64,000 nt of DNA from Flavobacteriales bacterium (lineage in GTDB: Bacteria; Bacteroidota; Bacteroidia; NS11-12g; UBA9320), in assembly GCA_020635355.1 (NCBI GenBank), contig JACJZW010000008.1, positions 65,626 to 129,625 on the forward strand, in the 5' to 3' direction. Shown here piece by piece: positions 40,587 through 49,638 of the stretch. A program made the position numbers and the translations under genes. Position 1 is the stretch's first letter. Each line of letters starts with the position of its first letter. The notes under the pieces are model-generated. The model saw only the letters and a list, made by a program, of their open reading frames with translations. It did no database searches and was not told where the DNA came from.

Positions 40587-42439
40587 CGGCCGAAATAAAC
40601 CAAAAGCACGGAGATATCGGCAGCACTTACTCCACTAATACGGGAAGCCTGTCCAATTGTCTTAGGCTTTAGCCTGCTTAATTTTTCACGCGATTCTGAT
40701 GAAAGGGATTTAAGTGCATGAAAATCAAATTGATCAGAGATTTTAATGTGTTCAAGCCGTTGCATTTTATCGGCCATTTCCTTCTCCTTTTCAATATACC
40801 CTTGATACTTAGTTAGTATTTCAGCTTGTTCCTGTTCTTCAACAGAATAGCCGGAGGTAATGGATTGAACGAGTGGAAGTTGATTGAGGTCTTCTCCTCG
40901 TACCTGAGGGCGCAATAGGATGCGATCCAGTTTAACCTTTTGATTTATTTCCGGAGTATTAAGCTGAGTCAAAAGTGGATTAACCTCTTCTGGACTGACG
41001 CTTTGTTCAGAGTAGAAATTTAGCAATTGGTTAACATGTTCTTCTTTTACATGTAATTGTTGAAGTCGATCATCTGACGCGAGACCAATTTTATGTCCTA
41101 TTGGAGTCAATCGGGTGTCGGCGTTATCCTGACGAAGAAGAATGCGATACTCGGCTCGTGAGGTAAACATGCGATATGGTTCTTCTGTACCCTTATTGAC
41201 CAAGTCATCAATTAACACACCGATATAGGCTTCTGAGCGATCCAGGATTAATGGGTCTTGGTTGTGGAGGTTAAGGTGGGCGTTGATACCAGCCATAAGT
41301 CCTTGACAAGCAGCTTCTTCGTAGCCGGTGGTGCCATTAATCTGACCAGCAAAGTACAGATTGGGTAAGATCTTGGTTTCGAGGGTCAATTGCAATTGAG
41401 TAGGGGGGAAGTAGTCGTATTCAATAGCATACCCTGGGCGGAATATTTCGGCCTCTTCAAAACCTGGTATAAGACGGAGTGCTCTTTCTTGAACATCGAA
41501 GGGCAGGGAGGTGGAGAAGCCGTTCACATACACTTCGACGGTATCCCAGCCTTCTGGTTCAACAAAGATTTGATGACGATCGCGCTCCGCAAATCGGTTG
41601 ATTTTGTCTTCAATACTTGGGCAGTAACGTGGTCCTATACTTTGTATGGTGCCATTAAACATGGGACTATCTTCAAACCCTTCTCTTAGAATAGCATGGA
41701 CATCGGAATTGGTATACGTGATGTGGCAACTGCGTTGATGAATTAGAGGGGCGGTTTGGCTAAAGGAAAATTTTCCGGGTTGTTCATCTCCTGGCTGTTC
41801 TTCCATTTTAGAATAATCCAATGAGCGTCCATCTACTCGTGGGGGTGTTCCGGTTTTCATTCGGCCGGCTTCAAACCCAAGGGATTCAAGTTGGGCTGTT
41901 ATACCTGTGGAGGCTCGTTCGGCCATTCTTCCACCGCCAAATTGAGAACGACCAATATGGATGAGACCATTCATAAATGTTCCGCTGGTTAACACAACGG
42001 CGCGAGAACGAAAGGAATATCCCATTTGGGTGTTTACACCCGAGACCTCACCATGTTCTATGATTAGCGAAGCAACCATGTCCTGAAAGAAGTGAACATT
42101 CGGGTTGTTTTCGAGTAAGCTTCGCCACTTGATTGAAAATAACTGACGATCGCTTTGTGCCCGAGGACTCCACATAGCCGCTCCTTTTGATCGGTTGAGC
42201 ATGCGAAACTGAATCATTGTTTCATCGGTAACCACGCCACTCATTCCGCCTAGGGCGTCTATCTCACGTACAATTTGGCCTTTAGCAACACCACCCATAG
42301 CCGGGTTGCACGACATTTTGGCTATGGTTTCCATATTCATGGTGACGAGTAACACAGAACTTCCCATCGTGGCAGCTGCGTGTGCAGCTTCACATCCAGC
42401 ATGTCCGGCTCCAACTACAATAATGTCGTACGTTTTCAT
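40583..42439 (-). CDS. mnmG: tRNA uridine-5-carboxymethylaminomethyl modification enzyme MnmG (GidA)
   Basis: 618 residues from ATG 42439 (MKTYDIIVVGAGHAGCEAA). The FAD-binding Rossmann motif GAGHAGCEAA, SCNPAMGGVAKGQIVREIDA, LTSGTFMNGLIHIG, GYEEAACQGLMAGINA and the C-terminal helical MnmE-binding domain are intact. With MnmE it installs the cmnm5 group on wobble U34 of several tRNAs. The frame continues 39 codons upstream, but those codons lie across a parS-like site and the ybeY end. MnmG genes often neighbour oriC. Confidence 0.96.
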   Translation of the reverse strand: MKTYDIIVVGAGHAGCEAAHAAATMGSSVLLVTMNMETIAKMSCNPAMGGVAKGQIVREIDALGGMSGVVTDETMIQFRMLNRSKGAAMWSPRAQSDRQLFSIKWRSLLENNPNVHFFQDMVASLIIEHGEVSGVNTQMGYSFRSRAVVLTSGTFMNGLIHIGRSQFGGGRMAERASTGITAQLESLGFEAGRMKTGTPPRVDGRSLDYSKMEEQPGDEQPGKFSFSQTAPLIHQRSCHITYTNSDVHAILREGFEDSPMFNGTIQSIGPRYCPSIEDKINRFAERDRHQIFVEPEGWDTVEVYVNGFSTSLPFDVQERALRLIPGFEEAEIFRPGYAIEYDYFPPTQLQLTLETKILPNLYFAGQINGTTGYEEAACQGLMAGINAHLNLHNQDPLILDRSEAYIGVLIDDLVNKGTEEPYRMFTSRAEYRILLRQDNADTRLTPIGHKIGLASDDRLQQLHVKEEHVNQLLNFYSEQSVSPEEVNPLLTQLNTPEINQKVKLDRILLRPQVRGEDLNQLPLVQSITSGYSVEEQEQAEILTKYQGYIEKEKEMADKMQRLEHIKISDQFDFHALKSLSSESREKLSRLKPKTIGQASRISGVSAADISVLLVYFGR

Positions 42440-42446
42440 TTTTAGG

Positions 42447-42462
42447 TGTTCCACGTGGAACG
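42447..42462. promoter_or_regulatory. parS-like site in the 25-bp gap between ybeY and mnmG
   Basis: TGTTCCACGTGGAACG, with the 14-bp perfect palindrome GTTCCACGTGGAAC. It matches the chromosomal ParB-binding site TGTTNCACGTGRAACA except in its last base. Confidence 0.8.
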
Positions 42463-42464
42463 TG

Positions 42465-42881
42465 TTAAGTTTTTGAGAGAAATTCGTTCTCCTTTTCGCG
42501 CATTGCCGCTTGTTCTTCTTCCGTGTGGTCGTCGAAGCCACTGAGATGCAATACACCGTGGATCATAACTCGTTTTAATTCTTCTAATGGGGAGCAACCA
42601 TATTGCAGAGCATTTTCCTGAACGATGTCGGTGTTAATGAATATATCAGCAACCAGGTCGTCATGGGGTTGGTCCCGATAATCAAAGGTTAGGATATCTG
42701 TATAGTAGTCGTGATTTAGTGATGCTTTATTTAACTCCAAATGGGAGTCTTTGTTTTGCAGAATAAAATTTAATTCACCGGTTGAGTGGCCTAGTTCGTT
42801 GGCTGAATTGAGAAGCCAAATTCTTACGTTGTTTTCGTTGAACGGGAAACTGTGTTCCACGTGAAACACGATATCAAGCAT
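42465..42881 (-). CDS. ybeY: endoribonuclease YbeY (rRNA maturation factor)
   Basis: 138 residues. The zinc-binding signature H-G-V-L-H-L-S-G-F-D-D-H (about 108-119) is the UPF0054/YbeY motif. DILTFDYRD and DLVADIFINTDIV are the other conserved parts. YbeY takes part in 16S rRNA 3' maturation and ribosome quality control. Its first codons contain a second parS-like site (the codons for FHVEH). Confidence 0.94.
   Translation of the reverse strand: MLDIVFHVEHSFPFNENNVRIWLLNSANELGHSTGELNFILQNKDSHLELNKASLNHDYYTDILTFDYRDQPHDDLVADIFINTDIVQENALQYGCSPLEELKRVMIHGVLHLSGFDDHTEEEQAAMREKENEFLSKT
42853..42868. promoter_or_regulatory. parS site inside the 5' end of ybeY
   Basis: TGTTCCACGTGAAACA matches TGTTNCACGTGAAACA at all 16 positions. 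It is 406 bp from the other strong site. Confidence 0.85.
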
Positions 42882-42883
42882 AG

Positions 42884-44578
42884 TTATCGGATGATGCTAA
42901 AAGAACCAGAGGACTTGTGTTTGTTGCCGGACAAATCTACAATGGAAAGCGTATATAAATACAGGCCGGTTGGAATGTCTGTACCCTCTGAAAGAATGTT
43001 CCACCCCACATCAACGCGCTTAGACCGATAAATGACCTCTCCCCAGCGGTTGAAGATTTCAAAACTCGATTGGTCATAATCCAATGAAGTGCCGATCACT
43101 CGGAACGTGTGATTGGTTCCTTGGGTGTTCAGTGCATTGGGTACAAAGAATGTGGGCGGCTTGGCGACACAATGAGAATTACTCCAGCTCTCCTGGGACC
43201 ATCCGAACGTATTGGGCGATTCAACAGCTTTAACGCGATAACAGCTATAAGCCGTGTCACCTAACGGATAGCTCAAGCTGGTTTCATCAGAGATCCACTC
43301 CCAATTAATGTCATTCTTGCCATACACTTCGTAATGATCCACCCCGCCATCCCAATTAATGAATTCATTCCAAATTAGGTTTCCCGCATTGTCGGTGCTA
43401 AGGAAGATTGTTTTTGAAAGATTACTGGAATCTGTTTGACCAACACAGGGGGCATAGGAGCGAGCGATGAATAATTCGGGATTTGCGTAAGACGATGGTG
43501 AGTAGGATGTGGTGAAAGTTTGTTTTCCTACTGTTGGCCTAAACTGGTCAACGGGCTCTTCATTAGAGGCGGTGACATAAAAAATGACCAGCGAATCGGT
43601 GGGAGGAAGGTTGTCTATAAATACTTCAATATCAATAACATCGGACTCGTTTACGGAGGAAGTACTTAAATATACGGATGTCGGTGTTTGGATGGTGTCC
43701 AATTGGGCACAAACAACATTAGAACTACTGGTTACGCCAGGATTTTGAGAGTAGGCACGAACAAAGAAGCAGGCAGAATCACCAGGTGAAAGCTGCAGGA
43801 TGTCACTTGTGTTGGTGACGTTTTTTGAAGCAGGGGCAAAGGGACTGCCATTGAGAGATTTATATACGGTGTGTTCAAGTGTATTCCAGCCAACATATGC
43901 ACTCCAATTTAGGCTGTATTCACGATTACAGGGGTTGAGTGTTCCGTGAAGCAGTATGGGTGAATGGGGGTCACTTACCCTGGAGAACAAACCACAGCTG
44001 TCAAATGCCGAAAGCGTAAACCAGTTTGGTTGATCTACTGATTTCCCTGTTTCATTAAAAGCCAAACCGCTTGTATCATCAATAATAGAGCTTATATCAT
44101 TGGCCTTGGAGTACGAATACACCCGATAGCCTTTTGTATCCGTGGAACTATTAGCAGTCCACCCCACAACAAAATTCTGGGTAGAGAGATCAACGCTTAT
44201 GGAATCAATGGATTGATCAGACGGGCGCACATCGTCCACAGATATCACATTGGATTTTATACTGTCGGATCCAGAACAGGTATAGAGGGCTTCCAGGTAA
44301 AAGGACCAATTGCCGTTGGCATTGGGTAATTTTATTTGAACAGACGTAGCAAAAAAATCAGTTTGTTTCCCGCGGATGGTGTAACTACTGAATGGGTCTT
44401 TACCGTAGACATGATACTCCTGAAAAGACCCACACACATCCGTGGGAGTGCGGTACAAAATGGTAACCACACTATCGTTCACATTCATACAAGCCTTAAG
44501 CAAGGTGGGCGCATCTGTTAATCCCCAGACCGGAGAAATAAGCAGAAATAAAAAGGCCGTTAGATAAATGCGATACAT
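42884..44578 (-). CDS. secreted protein with T9SS type B (gliding motility-associated) sorting domain
   Basis: 564 residues from ATG 44578, which yields the signal peptide MYRIYLTAFLFLLISPVWG. The body consists of about four fibronectin type III-like modules (for example VVGWTANSSTDTKGYRVYSY and WNEFINWDGGVDHYEVYG). The C-terminal 90 residues (TFFVPNALNTQGTNHTFRVI, FEIFNRWGEVIYRS, GLYLYTLSIVD) are a CHU_C/type B T9SS signal. It should be exported through the outer membrane; function unknown. It ends 3 nt before ybeY starts, so the two may be co-transcribed. Confidence 0.88.
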   Translation of the reverse strand: MYRIYLTAFLFLLISPVWGLTDAPTLLKACMNVNDSVVTILYRTPTDVCGSFQEYHVYGKDPFSSYTIRGKQTDFFATSVQIKLPNANGNWSFYLEALYTCSGSDSIKSNVISVDDVRPSDQSIDSISVDLSTQNFVVGWTANSSTDTKGYRVYSYSKANDISSIIDDTSGLAFNETGKSVDQPNWFTLSAFDSCGLFSRVSDPHSPILLHGTLNPCNREYSLNWSAYVGWNTLEHTVYKSLNGSPFAPASKNVTNTSDILQLSPGDSACFFVRAYSQNPGVTSSSNVVCAQLDTIQTPTSVYLSTSSVNESDVIDIEVFIDNLPPTDSLVIFYVTASNEEPVDQFRPTVGKQTFTTSYSPSSYANPELFIARSYAPCVGQTDSSNLSKTIFLSTDNAGNLIWNEFINWDGGVDHYEVYGKNDINWEWISDETSLSYPLGDTAYSCYRVKAVESPNTFGWSQESWSNSHCVAKPPTFFVPNALNTQGTNHTFRVIGTSLDYDQSSFEIFNRWGEVIYRSKRVDVGWNILSEGTDIPTGLYLYTLSIVDLSGNKHKSSGSFSIIR

Positions 44579-44772
44579 GGGGTTCTTTCGCCTTTTGGTA
44601 ACGATAATCAACTGCAAATGTTATCAATACCTAGGATCGACGAAGGTTTTTCAGCAGATTTTGACACCGAATGACAATCTAATGAAGCGCATTTCGAGGA
44701 AATGGTTGCAAGAATAGATGAAATCATATGAACAGAGTCGAATTCTTTGACCACCAAACATGTGAACTTGAA

Positions 44773-44780
44773 TACATTTG
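44773..44780 (+). promoter_or_regulatory. -7 element (TACATTTG) for the pseudouridine synthase gene
   Basis: TACATTTG, with a possible -33 TTTG at 44746-44749 (23-nt spacer) and a 36-nt leader to ATG 44817. Confidence 0.5.
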
Positions 44781-44816
44781 CAGCTAGCAAACTAACCAGG
44801 CCAATCATTGTCCTAA

Positions 44817-45680
44817 ATGGAAGATCAATCGAAGTTCATGAGAGATCAGAACGACTACAATCAAGACAATCCGAATAAAAGACGGAGAAAAAGAGTAACT
44901 CGTCCGGGAGGAACAGTTAAAAAAATCACCCAGGATCGCCCACCTCAAAAACCTGAAAATGAGGAGGTTCGTCTGAATAAGTACATCTCAAATTGCGGGG
45001 TATGCAGCAGGCGGGAAGCGGATACGTTGATACAGGACGGTAAGGTTAAGGTCAACGGCGAGGTTATAACAACCATGGGACACAAAGTGCTCCCAACGGA
45101 TGAAGTTGAAGTAAATGGGGAGGTTATTTCTACTTCCAGGAAGATTTATGTTCTTCTGAATAAACCCAAAGACTACATCACCACCACCAATGACCCCCAA
45201 AACCGGCGTACGGTAATGGACCTCATCGAAGACCTTGATGCTGACCGGGTGTACCCCGTAGGCCGTTTGGACAGAAACACCACAGGGATTTTGATCTTTA
45301 CAAATGATGGTGAGTTGTCTCAACTCTTGATGCATCCCAAATCCAATGTCACCAAGATCTATTCTGTGGAGCTCACGGAGCCGCTTTCAATGCCCCATTA
45401 TTACAAGCTTCAAAAAGGGATTAATCTTTTTGATGGCTTCATGAAGCCGGATAAATTGGCCTTTGTTGACGAATCAGATCATAAACGTATCGGTGTCGAA
45501 ATTCACAGTGGACGAAATCGCATCGTTCGAAGAATGTTTGAGGCACTTGGCTATGAAGTGGTCAAACTGGATCGGGTTATCTATGGAGGTTTGGATAAAG
45601 CCGGACTAACGCGCGGGAAGTGGCGGATTTTGACAGAAAAAGAGATTCATCAATTGAAGCGAGTGGCGGGAATGCGCTAA
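44817..45680 (+). CDS. rluB: RsuA/RluB-type rRNA pseudouridine synthase
   Basis: 287 residues. A basic N-terminal tail (about 1-48, KRRRKRVTRPGG) precedes an S4 RNA-binding domain (VRLNKYISNCGVCSRREADT) and the catalytic domain. The catalytic Asp152 lies in VGRLDRNTTGILIFTNDG; the end is RRMFEALGYEVVKLDRVIYG. It isomerises a uridine in rRNA. RluB (23S U2605) is the best guess; RluE or RluF-type activity cannot be excluded from sequence. This gene begins a plus-strand run at a divergent promoter region. Confidence 0.9.
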   Translation: MEDQSKFMRDQNDYNQDNPNKRRRKRVTRPGGTVKKITQDRPPQKPENEEVRLNKYISNCGVCSRREADTLIQDGKVKVNGEVITTMGHKVLPTDEVEVNGEVISTSRKIYVLLNKPKDYITTTNDPQNRRTVMDLIEDLDADRVYPVGRLDRNTTGILIFTNDGELSQLLMHPKSNVTKIYSVELTEPLSMPHYYKLQKGINLFDGFMKPDKLAFVDESDHKRIGVEIHSGRNRIVRRMFEALGYEVVKLDRVIYGGLDKAGLTRGKWRILTEKEIHQLKRVAGMR

Positions 45681-45696
45681 TTTTACCGTTTCAAGA

Positions 45697-45712
45697 AGTT
45701 TCACATGAAACA
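45697..45712. promoter_or_regulatory. weak parS-like site over a start codon
   Basis: AGTTTCACATGAAACA starting at 45697 (14 of 16 matches to TGTTTCACGTGAAACA). It covers the ATG at 45705, so part of the match could come from ribosome-binding and start constraints. Confidence 0.35.
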
Positions 45713-46577
45713 ATTTTCATACACATTTTTGGTCGCGATGATTCTACTATTAGGATCGTCCTGTAAAGAAGTTCCACCATTCATCGACTATTCGGAACCC
45801 ATTTTACTCGCAAAAGACACCACCTATGTGGTTCAAACACTGCCAAGCCCACAACCTAAAAATGTATTAATCGAAGACATTTCTGGTGTACGATGTGTGA
45901 ATTGTCCGGATGCAGCGGTAACCGCGCATGAGATACGGGATGATCACCCGGGAAGAGTTGTTGTCATGACCCTCCACTCCTGGAAGTTTAGTGGATTTAC
46001 ACGACCCATTGCAGACACCTTTAATACTCAGGTAGCCACAGATATCATTGATAATTTGATTGGCTCGCCTTCCGGGTTACCTACGGGATCGGTTGATCGG
46101 AAAACATATACCGGAAAAACAGATCCACTTCTTCCCCCACCTACCTGGGCATCTTTTGTGAACGATCAGTTGAATGAGAAGTCGGCGGTGAATTTGGACC
46201 TTGAAACCATCCACAAACCCGGATCACGAGACGTCATTGTAAATGTAACGGCTACGTTTCTTGAAGAACAGACGGTAAACACCCACCTTTCTTTGTTCAT
46301 CACAGAAAGCCACATAATCTCTCCTCAAAAATCGGATACTGCTCAAACCGGTCAAATTGATCAATTTGAACACAACTTTATTTTAAGGGCCGGTATCACT
46401 TCATTTTCAGGACTCTTACTCTCTAATTCTATCCCCGCCGGAACTGTGTACGAAAAGGGGGTTGCACTGGAAATACCATCCAAATACGATATCAGCAATT
46501 GCTCTATTGTTGCCATCATTAGCCATGTGGACGCTTCAGGTAACGACGTGCTTCAGGTAGCAGAAAGCGAGATTTAG
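45705..46577 (+). CDS. Omp28-related lipoprotein
   Basis: 290 residues with a lipoprotein signal (MKQFSYTFLVAMILLLGSSC). The Omp28 family signature NVLIEDISGVRCVNCPDA contains C64-x2-C67 in a thioredoxin-like fold, followed by VVVMTLHSWKF and GLPTGSVDRK. Family members are surface or outer-membrane proteins first seen in Porphyromonas; redox activity has not been shown. It sits between rluB and xerD without obvious functional link. Confidence 0.85.
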   Translation: MKQFSYTFLVAMILLLGSSCKEVPPFIDYSEPILLAKDTTYVVQTLPSPQPKNVLIEDISGVRCVNCPDAAVTAHEIRDDHPGRVVVMTLHSWKFSGFTRPIADTFNTQVATDIIDNLIGSPSGLPTGSVDRKTYTGKTDPLLPPPTWASFVNDQLNEKSAVNLDLETIHKPGSRDVIVNVTATFLEEQTVNTHLSLFITESHIISPQKSDTAQTGQIDQFEHNFILRAGITSFSGLLLSNSIPAGTVYEKGVALEIPSKYDISNCSIVAIISHVDASGNDVLQVAESEI

Positions 46578-46587
46578 ATGATGGCCG

Positions 46588-47472
46588 ATGGATGACTTAA
46601 CATCCTTTCAGCTCTACCTTCAACAAGAGTTAAACTTCTCTTCTAACTCCATTGATGCCTACCTCCGGGACATCAAACGTCTTCGTCAGTTCCTACTCAC
46701 CATTCAAAGCAACACCAGTAACTGTGACCGGGCTCAGCTGGAACAACATGTTGTAGAGCTCCATGATCTTGGGCTTTCTCCCAGAAGTATTGCCCGCGTA
46801 ATTTCCAGCATACGCAACTACTTTGATTTTCTGATCAAGGAGGGGGCGCGAACGAACAACCCAAGCGAGTTGTTGGAATCCCCAAGACTCAGCAAAAAGT
46901 TACCCGAGGTGTTGGAACCCGAAGAGGTGCAGGCCATGATCGATTGCATTGATTTAAGTGCGGTTGGTGGCGAACGCGATAAGGCCATTTTAGAATTAAT
47001 GTACAGTTCTGGGCCTCGGGTGTCGGAGGTGCTGGATTTGGAAACTCAGCACATCTATTTTGAAGATGGGCTCATCATATTTACGGGTAAGGGAAATAAA
47101 CAACGATTGGTTCCGGTTGGACGCAGTGCGTTAAACCAAATGAATCGATACTTGACCCATATCCGAAACCATCATGATGTTTCACGTGAATCTGAGGCAC
47201 TCTTTTTTTTAAATAATCGCGGTAAACGGCTTTCTCGTACACACGTTTTTAACCTGGTTAAGCGAACGGCTCTTCTGGCTGGGATCAAGCGCAATGTCAG
47301 CCCGCACACCTTAAGACACTCCTTTGCCACCAGTTTGGTAGAACGCGGGGCAGATCTTCGTGCAGTACAACAGATGCTGGGTCATGTCTCTATAACTACC
47401 ACGGAGATATATACCCATCTGGATCGGGAATATCTTAAAGAAATTGTTCAACAATTTCACCCAAGATCATAA
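46588..47472 (+). CDS. xerD: XerC/XerD-type site-specific tyrosine recombinase
   Basis: 294 residues, typical for Xer proteins. The N-terminal SAM-like core-binding domain is followed by the catalytic domain. Catalytic residues are R144 (SSGPRVSEVLDL), K168 (TGKGNKQR), H240 and R243 (HTLRHSFATSLVERGADL), H266 (LGHVSITTTEIY) and nucleophile Y275. It resolves chromosome dimers at dif. Whether it is XerC or XerD is not certain. No integrase-type context (attachment sites, phage genes) is present. Confidence 0.93.
   Translation: MDDLTSFQLYLQQELNFSSNSIDAYLRDIKRLRQFLLTIQSNTSNCDRAQLEQHVVELHDLGLSPRSIARVISSIRNYFDFLIKEGARTNNPSELLESPRLSKKLPEVLEPEEVQAMIDCIDLSAVGGERDKAILELMYSSGPRVSEVLDLETQHIYFEDGLIIFTGKGNKQRLVPVGRSALNQMNRYLTHIRNHHDVSRESEALFFLNNRGKRLSRTHVFNLVKRTALLAGIKRNVSPHTLRHSFATSLVERGADLRAVQQMLGHVSITTTEIYTHLDREYLKEIVQQFHPRS
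47178..47193. promoter_or_regulatory. weak parS-like site inside xerD
   Basis: TGTTTCACGTGAATCT, 14 of 16 matches to TGTTTCACGTGAAACA. It lies within coding sequence. Confidence 0.4.
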
Positions 47473-47475
47473 TAG

Positions 47476-48372
47476 TTAAGAGTTTGCCTGTTTCATCAAA
47501 CCATTCTCAATAGTGACAGTTTCCCCCACTATAAATGGTAAATTGGGACGAACGTGTCCGGCAGAAAAATTGAAATAAAGAGGGATGTTGAGCGGACGAA
47601 TGTAGTCCGACACAATTTCTTCCGCCGTTCTTCCAAAGGGAACGGCATTATCATGCATTTCCGTTAAGCCCCCAACAATAACTCCCGCCAAACCATCCAG
47701 AAGACCATTTCTCTTGATGTTCAACATCATCCGATCAATATGATAGAGGTATTCATCCAGGTCTTCCAGAAACAGCACGCAACCATCCCATGAAGCGATG
47801 CTGTTGGAGCCGAGGATGCTGTAAATAACCGATAGATTACCACCTACGAGAGGACCGGTACAGTTGCCGGGCACATTCAATTTGTGGGCCGACATGGGAT
47901 ACGTATTCGACTCGCCAACTAACAGGTTGTGGAGATGGAGTAGGTCCATGGAGGTTGATTCCAGAACATTCACAGGCATTGGACCGTGTATGGAGGCATA
48001 TCCCAAGGCATAGAGGTGGTTCAGAAGACCGGTGACATCGCTGTACCCAATTACCCATTTAGGATGGTGTTTGAAGGAACTAAAATCCAAATCATCAAGT
48101 AGTGAAACTGTTCCGTATCCACCGCGGGCACACCAAATGGCATGAACATTTTCATCATCCAGAGCCATTTGTAGATCAGCTATTCGTGCAGACCGACTTC
48201 CCGCAAACTGATCTTCAGCCAACTCAAGGGTTTTGCCAAATGAAACGGATAATCCCCAACTTCGAAGCACATCGGCTGCCCGAAGAATGAAATCCATATC
48301 CACCTTTCTGGCTGTTGACAAAATCCGAACGTGATCACCGGGTCTGAGGGATCTGGGTTTGGTGATTGGCAT
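47476..48372 (-). CDS. LD-carboxypeptidase (peptidase S66 family)
   Basis: 298 residues. Nucleophile Ser111 lies in WVIGYSDVTGLLNHL; the Glu of the triad is in FLEDLDEYLYHIDRMM and the His in FSAGHVRPNLPF. S66 enzymes cut the L,D-bond in peptidoglycan tetrapeptides during murein recycling in the cytoplasm. No signal peptide is visible, consistent with that. It is convergent with xerD (3-nt gap). Confidence 0.93.
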   Translation of the reverse strand: MPITKPRSLRPGDHVRILSTARKVDMDFILRAADVLRSWGLSVSFGKTLELAEDQFAGSRSARIADLQMALDDENVHAIWCARGGYGTVSLLDDLDFSSFKHHPKWVIGYSDVTGLLNHLYALGYASIHGPMPVNVLESTSMDLLHLHNLLVGESNTYPMSAHKLNVPGNCTGPLVGGNLSVIYSILGSNSIASWDGCVLFLEDLDEYLYHIDRMMLNIKRNGLLDGLAGVIVGGLTEMHDNAVPFGRTAEEIVSDYIRPLNIPLYFNFSAGHVRPNLPFIVGETVTIENGLMKQANS

Positions 48373-48478
48373 GAATTTACGTGTTGAGCGGGCAAGATAC
48401 GAAACCGGAGCACAAACCGAACCACGTTAACCCCGTGATTAAAGTGTAAATTCGCGGCCAATTCCAAAAGATTCACGT

Positions 48479-49618
48479 ATGAACTTTACGCTTACCGAAG
48501 AGCATGAAATGATTCGACAGGCAGCACGAGATTTCGCGGAAACAGAGCTGCTACCCGGAGTTATCGAACGAGATGACAAACAAAAGTTCCCGATGGAACA
48601 AGTCCGCAAAATGGGCGAACTGGGCTTCATGGGACTGATGGTAGATCCGAAATATGGAGGTGCCGGAATGGACTCCATATCGTACGTACTGGCCATGGAG
48701 GAAATCTCTAAAATTGACGCCTCCGCTTCGGTGGTGATGTCGGTAAATAACAGTCTGGTTTGCTGGGGCCTTGAAACATACGGTTCGGAAGAGCAAAAGC
48801 AGAAGTTTCTGGTTCCTTTGGCAAGTGGTCAAATTCACGGTGCGTTTTGTTTGTCTGAACCGGAAGCGGGAAGTGATGCCACATCACAACGAACCACCGC
48901 CATTGACAAAGGCGATCACTACCTGTTGAATGGTACCAAAAACTGGATCACCAATGGCGGAACGGCAGACACTTTTTTGGTTATCGCCCAAACCGACGTA
49001 GACAAAGGTCATCGGGGGATAAACGCCCTCATTGTCACCAAGGACATGCCCGGTTTTGTGGTTGGAAAGAAGGAAGATAAGCTAGGTATTCGTGGTTCAG
49101 ACACCCATTCCATTATGTTCCAGGATGTTAAAGTTCCAAAGGAAAACCGCATTGGTGAAGATGGATTTGGATTCAAATTCGCCATGAAAGTTCTTTCCGG
49201 CGGACGAATTGGAATTGCGTCGCAGGCATTGGGAATCGCCTCCGGAGCATACGAACGAGCCGTTCAATACTCCAAGGAACGAAAGGCCTTCGGAACCGAA
49301 ATTAAAAACCACCAGGCCATTGCGTTCAAATTGGCCGACATGGCAACAGATATTGAAATGGCGCGATTGCTCTGTTTAAAAGCGGCCTGGTTAAAAGATC
49401 AGGGATTGGATTACGCTCGGGCAAGTAGTATGGCCAAACTGGTTTCATCCGAGGTAGCTATGCGAACAACCGTTGAGGCCGTTCAGGTTCATGGAGGATA
49501 TGGTTTTGTGAAAGAGTACCACGTGGAACGATTGATGCGTGATGCCAAAATCACTCAGATCTATGAAGGAACGTCTGAAATTCAACGAATGGTTATTTCC
49601 CGGGATATCCTGAAATAA
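48479..49618 (+). CDS. acyl-CoA dehydrogenase (short-chain type)
   Basis: 379 residues, the usual length. FAD motifs are GAFCLSEPEAGSDATSQRTT and KNWITNGGTADTFLVIAQTD; the catalytic Glu is in QIYEGTSEIQRMVISR. RMGELGFMGL-like and GGYGFVKEYHVERLMRDAKI complete the family match. It introduces the alpha-beta double bond in acyl-CoA during fatty acid or branched amino acid degradation; the sequence is closest in style to butyryl-CoA dehydrogenases. Electron acceptor would be ETF. Confidence 0.94.
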   Translation: MNFTLTEEHEMIRQAARDFAETELLPGVIERDDKQKFPMEQVRKMGELGFMGLMVDPKYGGAGMDSISYVLAMEEISKIDASASVVMSVNNSLVCWGLETYGSEEQKQKFLVPLASGQIHGAFCLSEPEAGSDATSQRTTAIDKGDHYLLNGTKNWITNGGTADTFLVIAQTDVDKGHRGINALIVTKDMPGFVVGKKEDKLGIRGSDTHSIMFQDVKVPKENRIGEDGFGFKFAMKVLSGGRIGIASQALGIASGAYERAVQYSKERKAFGTEIKNHQAIAFKLADMATDIEMARLLCLKAAWLKDQGLDYARASSMAKLVSSEVAMRTTVEAVQVHGGYGFVKEYHVERLMRDAKITQIYEGTSEIQRMVISRDILK

Positions 49619-49638
49619 ACCTCTTTCCTTAATCTTGA

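Noticed and set aside
46588..47472. Integrase of a mobile element
   Set aside because: Length, N-terminal domain and catalytic spacing fit chromosomal Xer recombinases; no attachment repeats, tRNA junction or phage genes are nearby.
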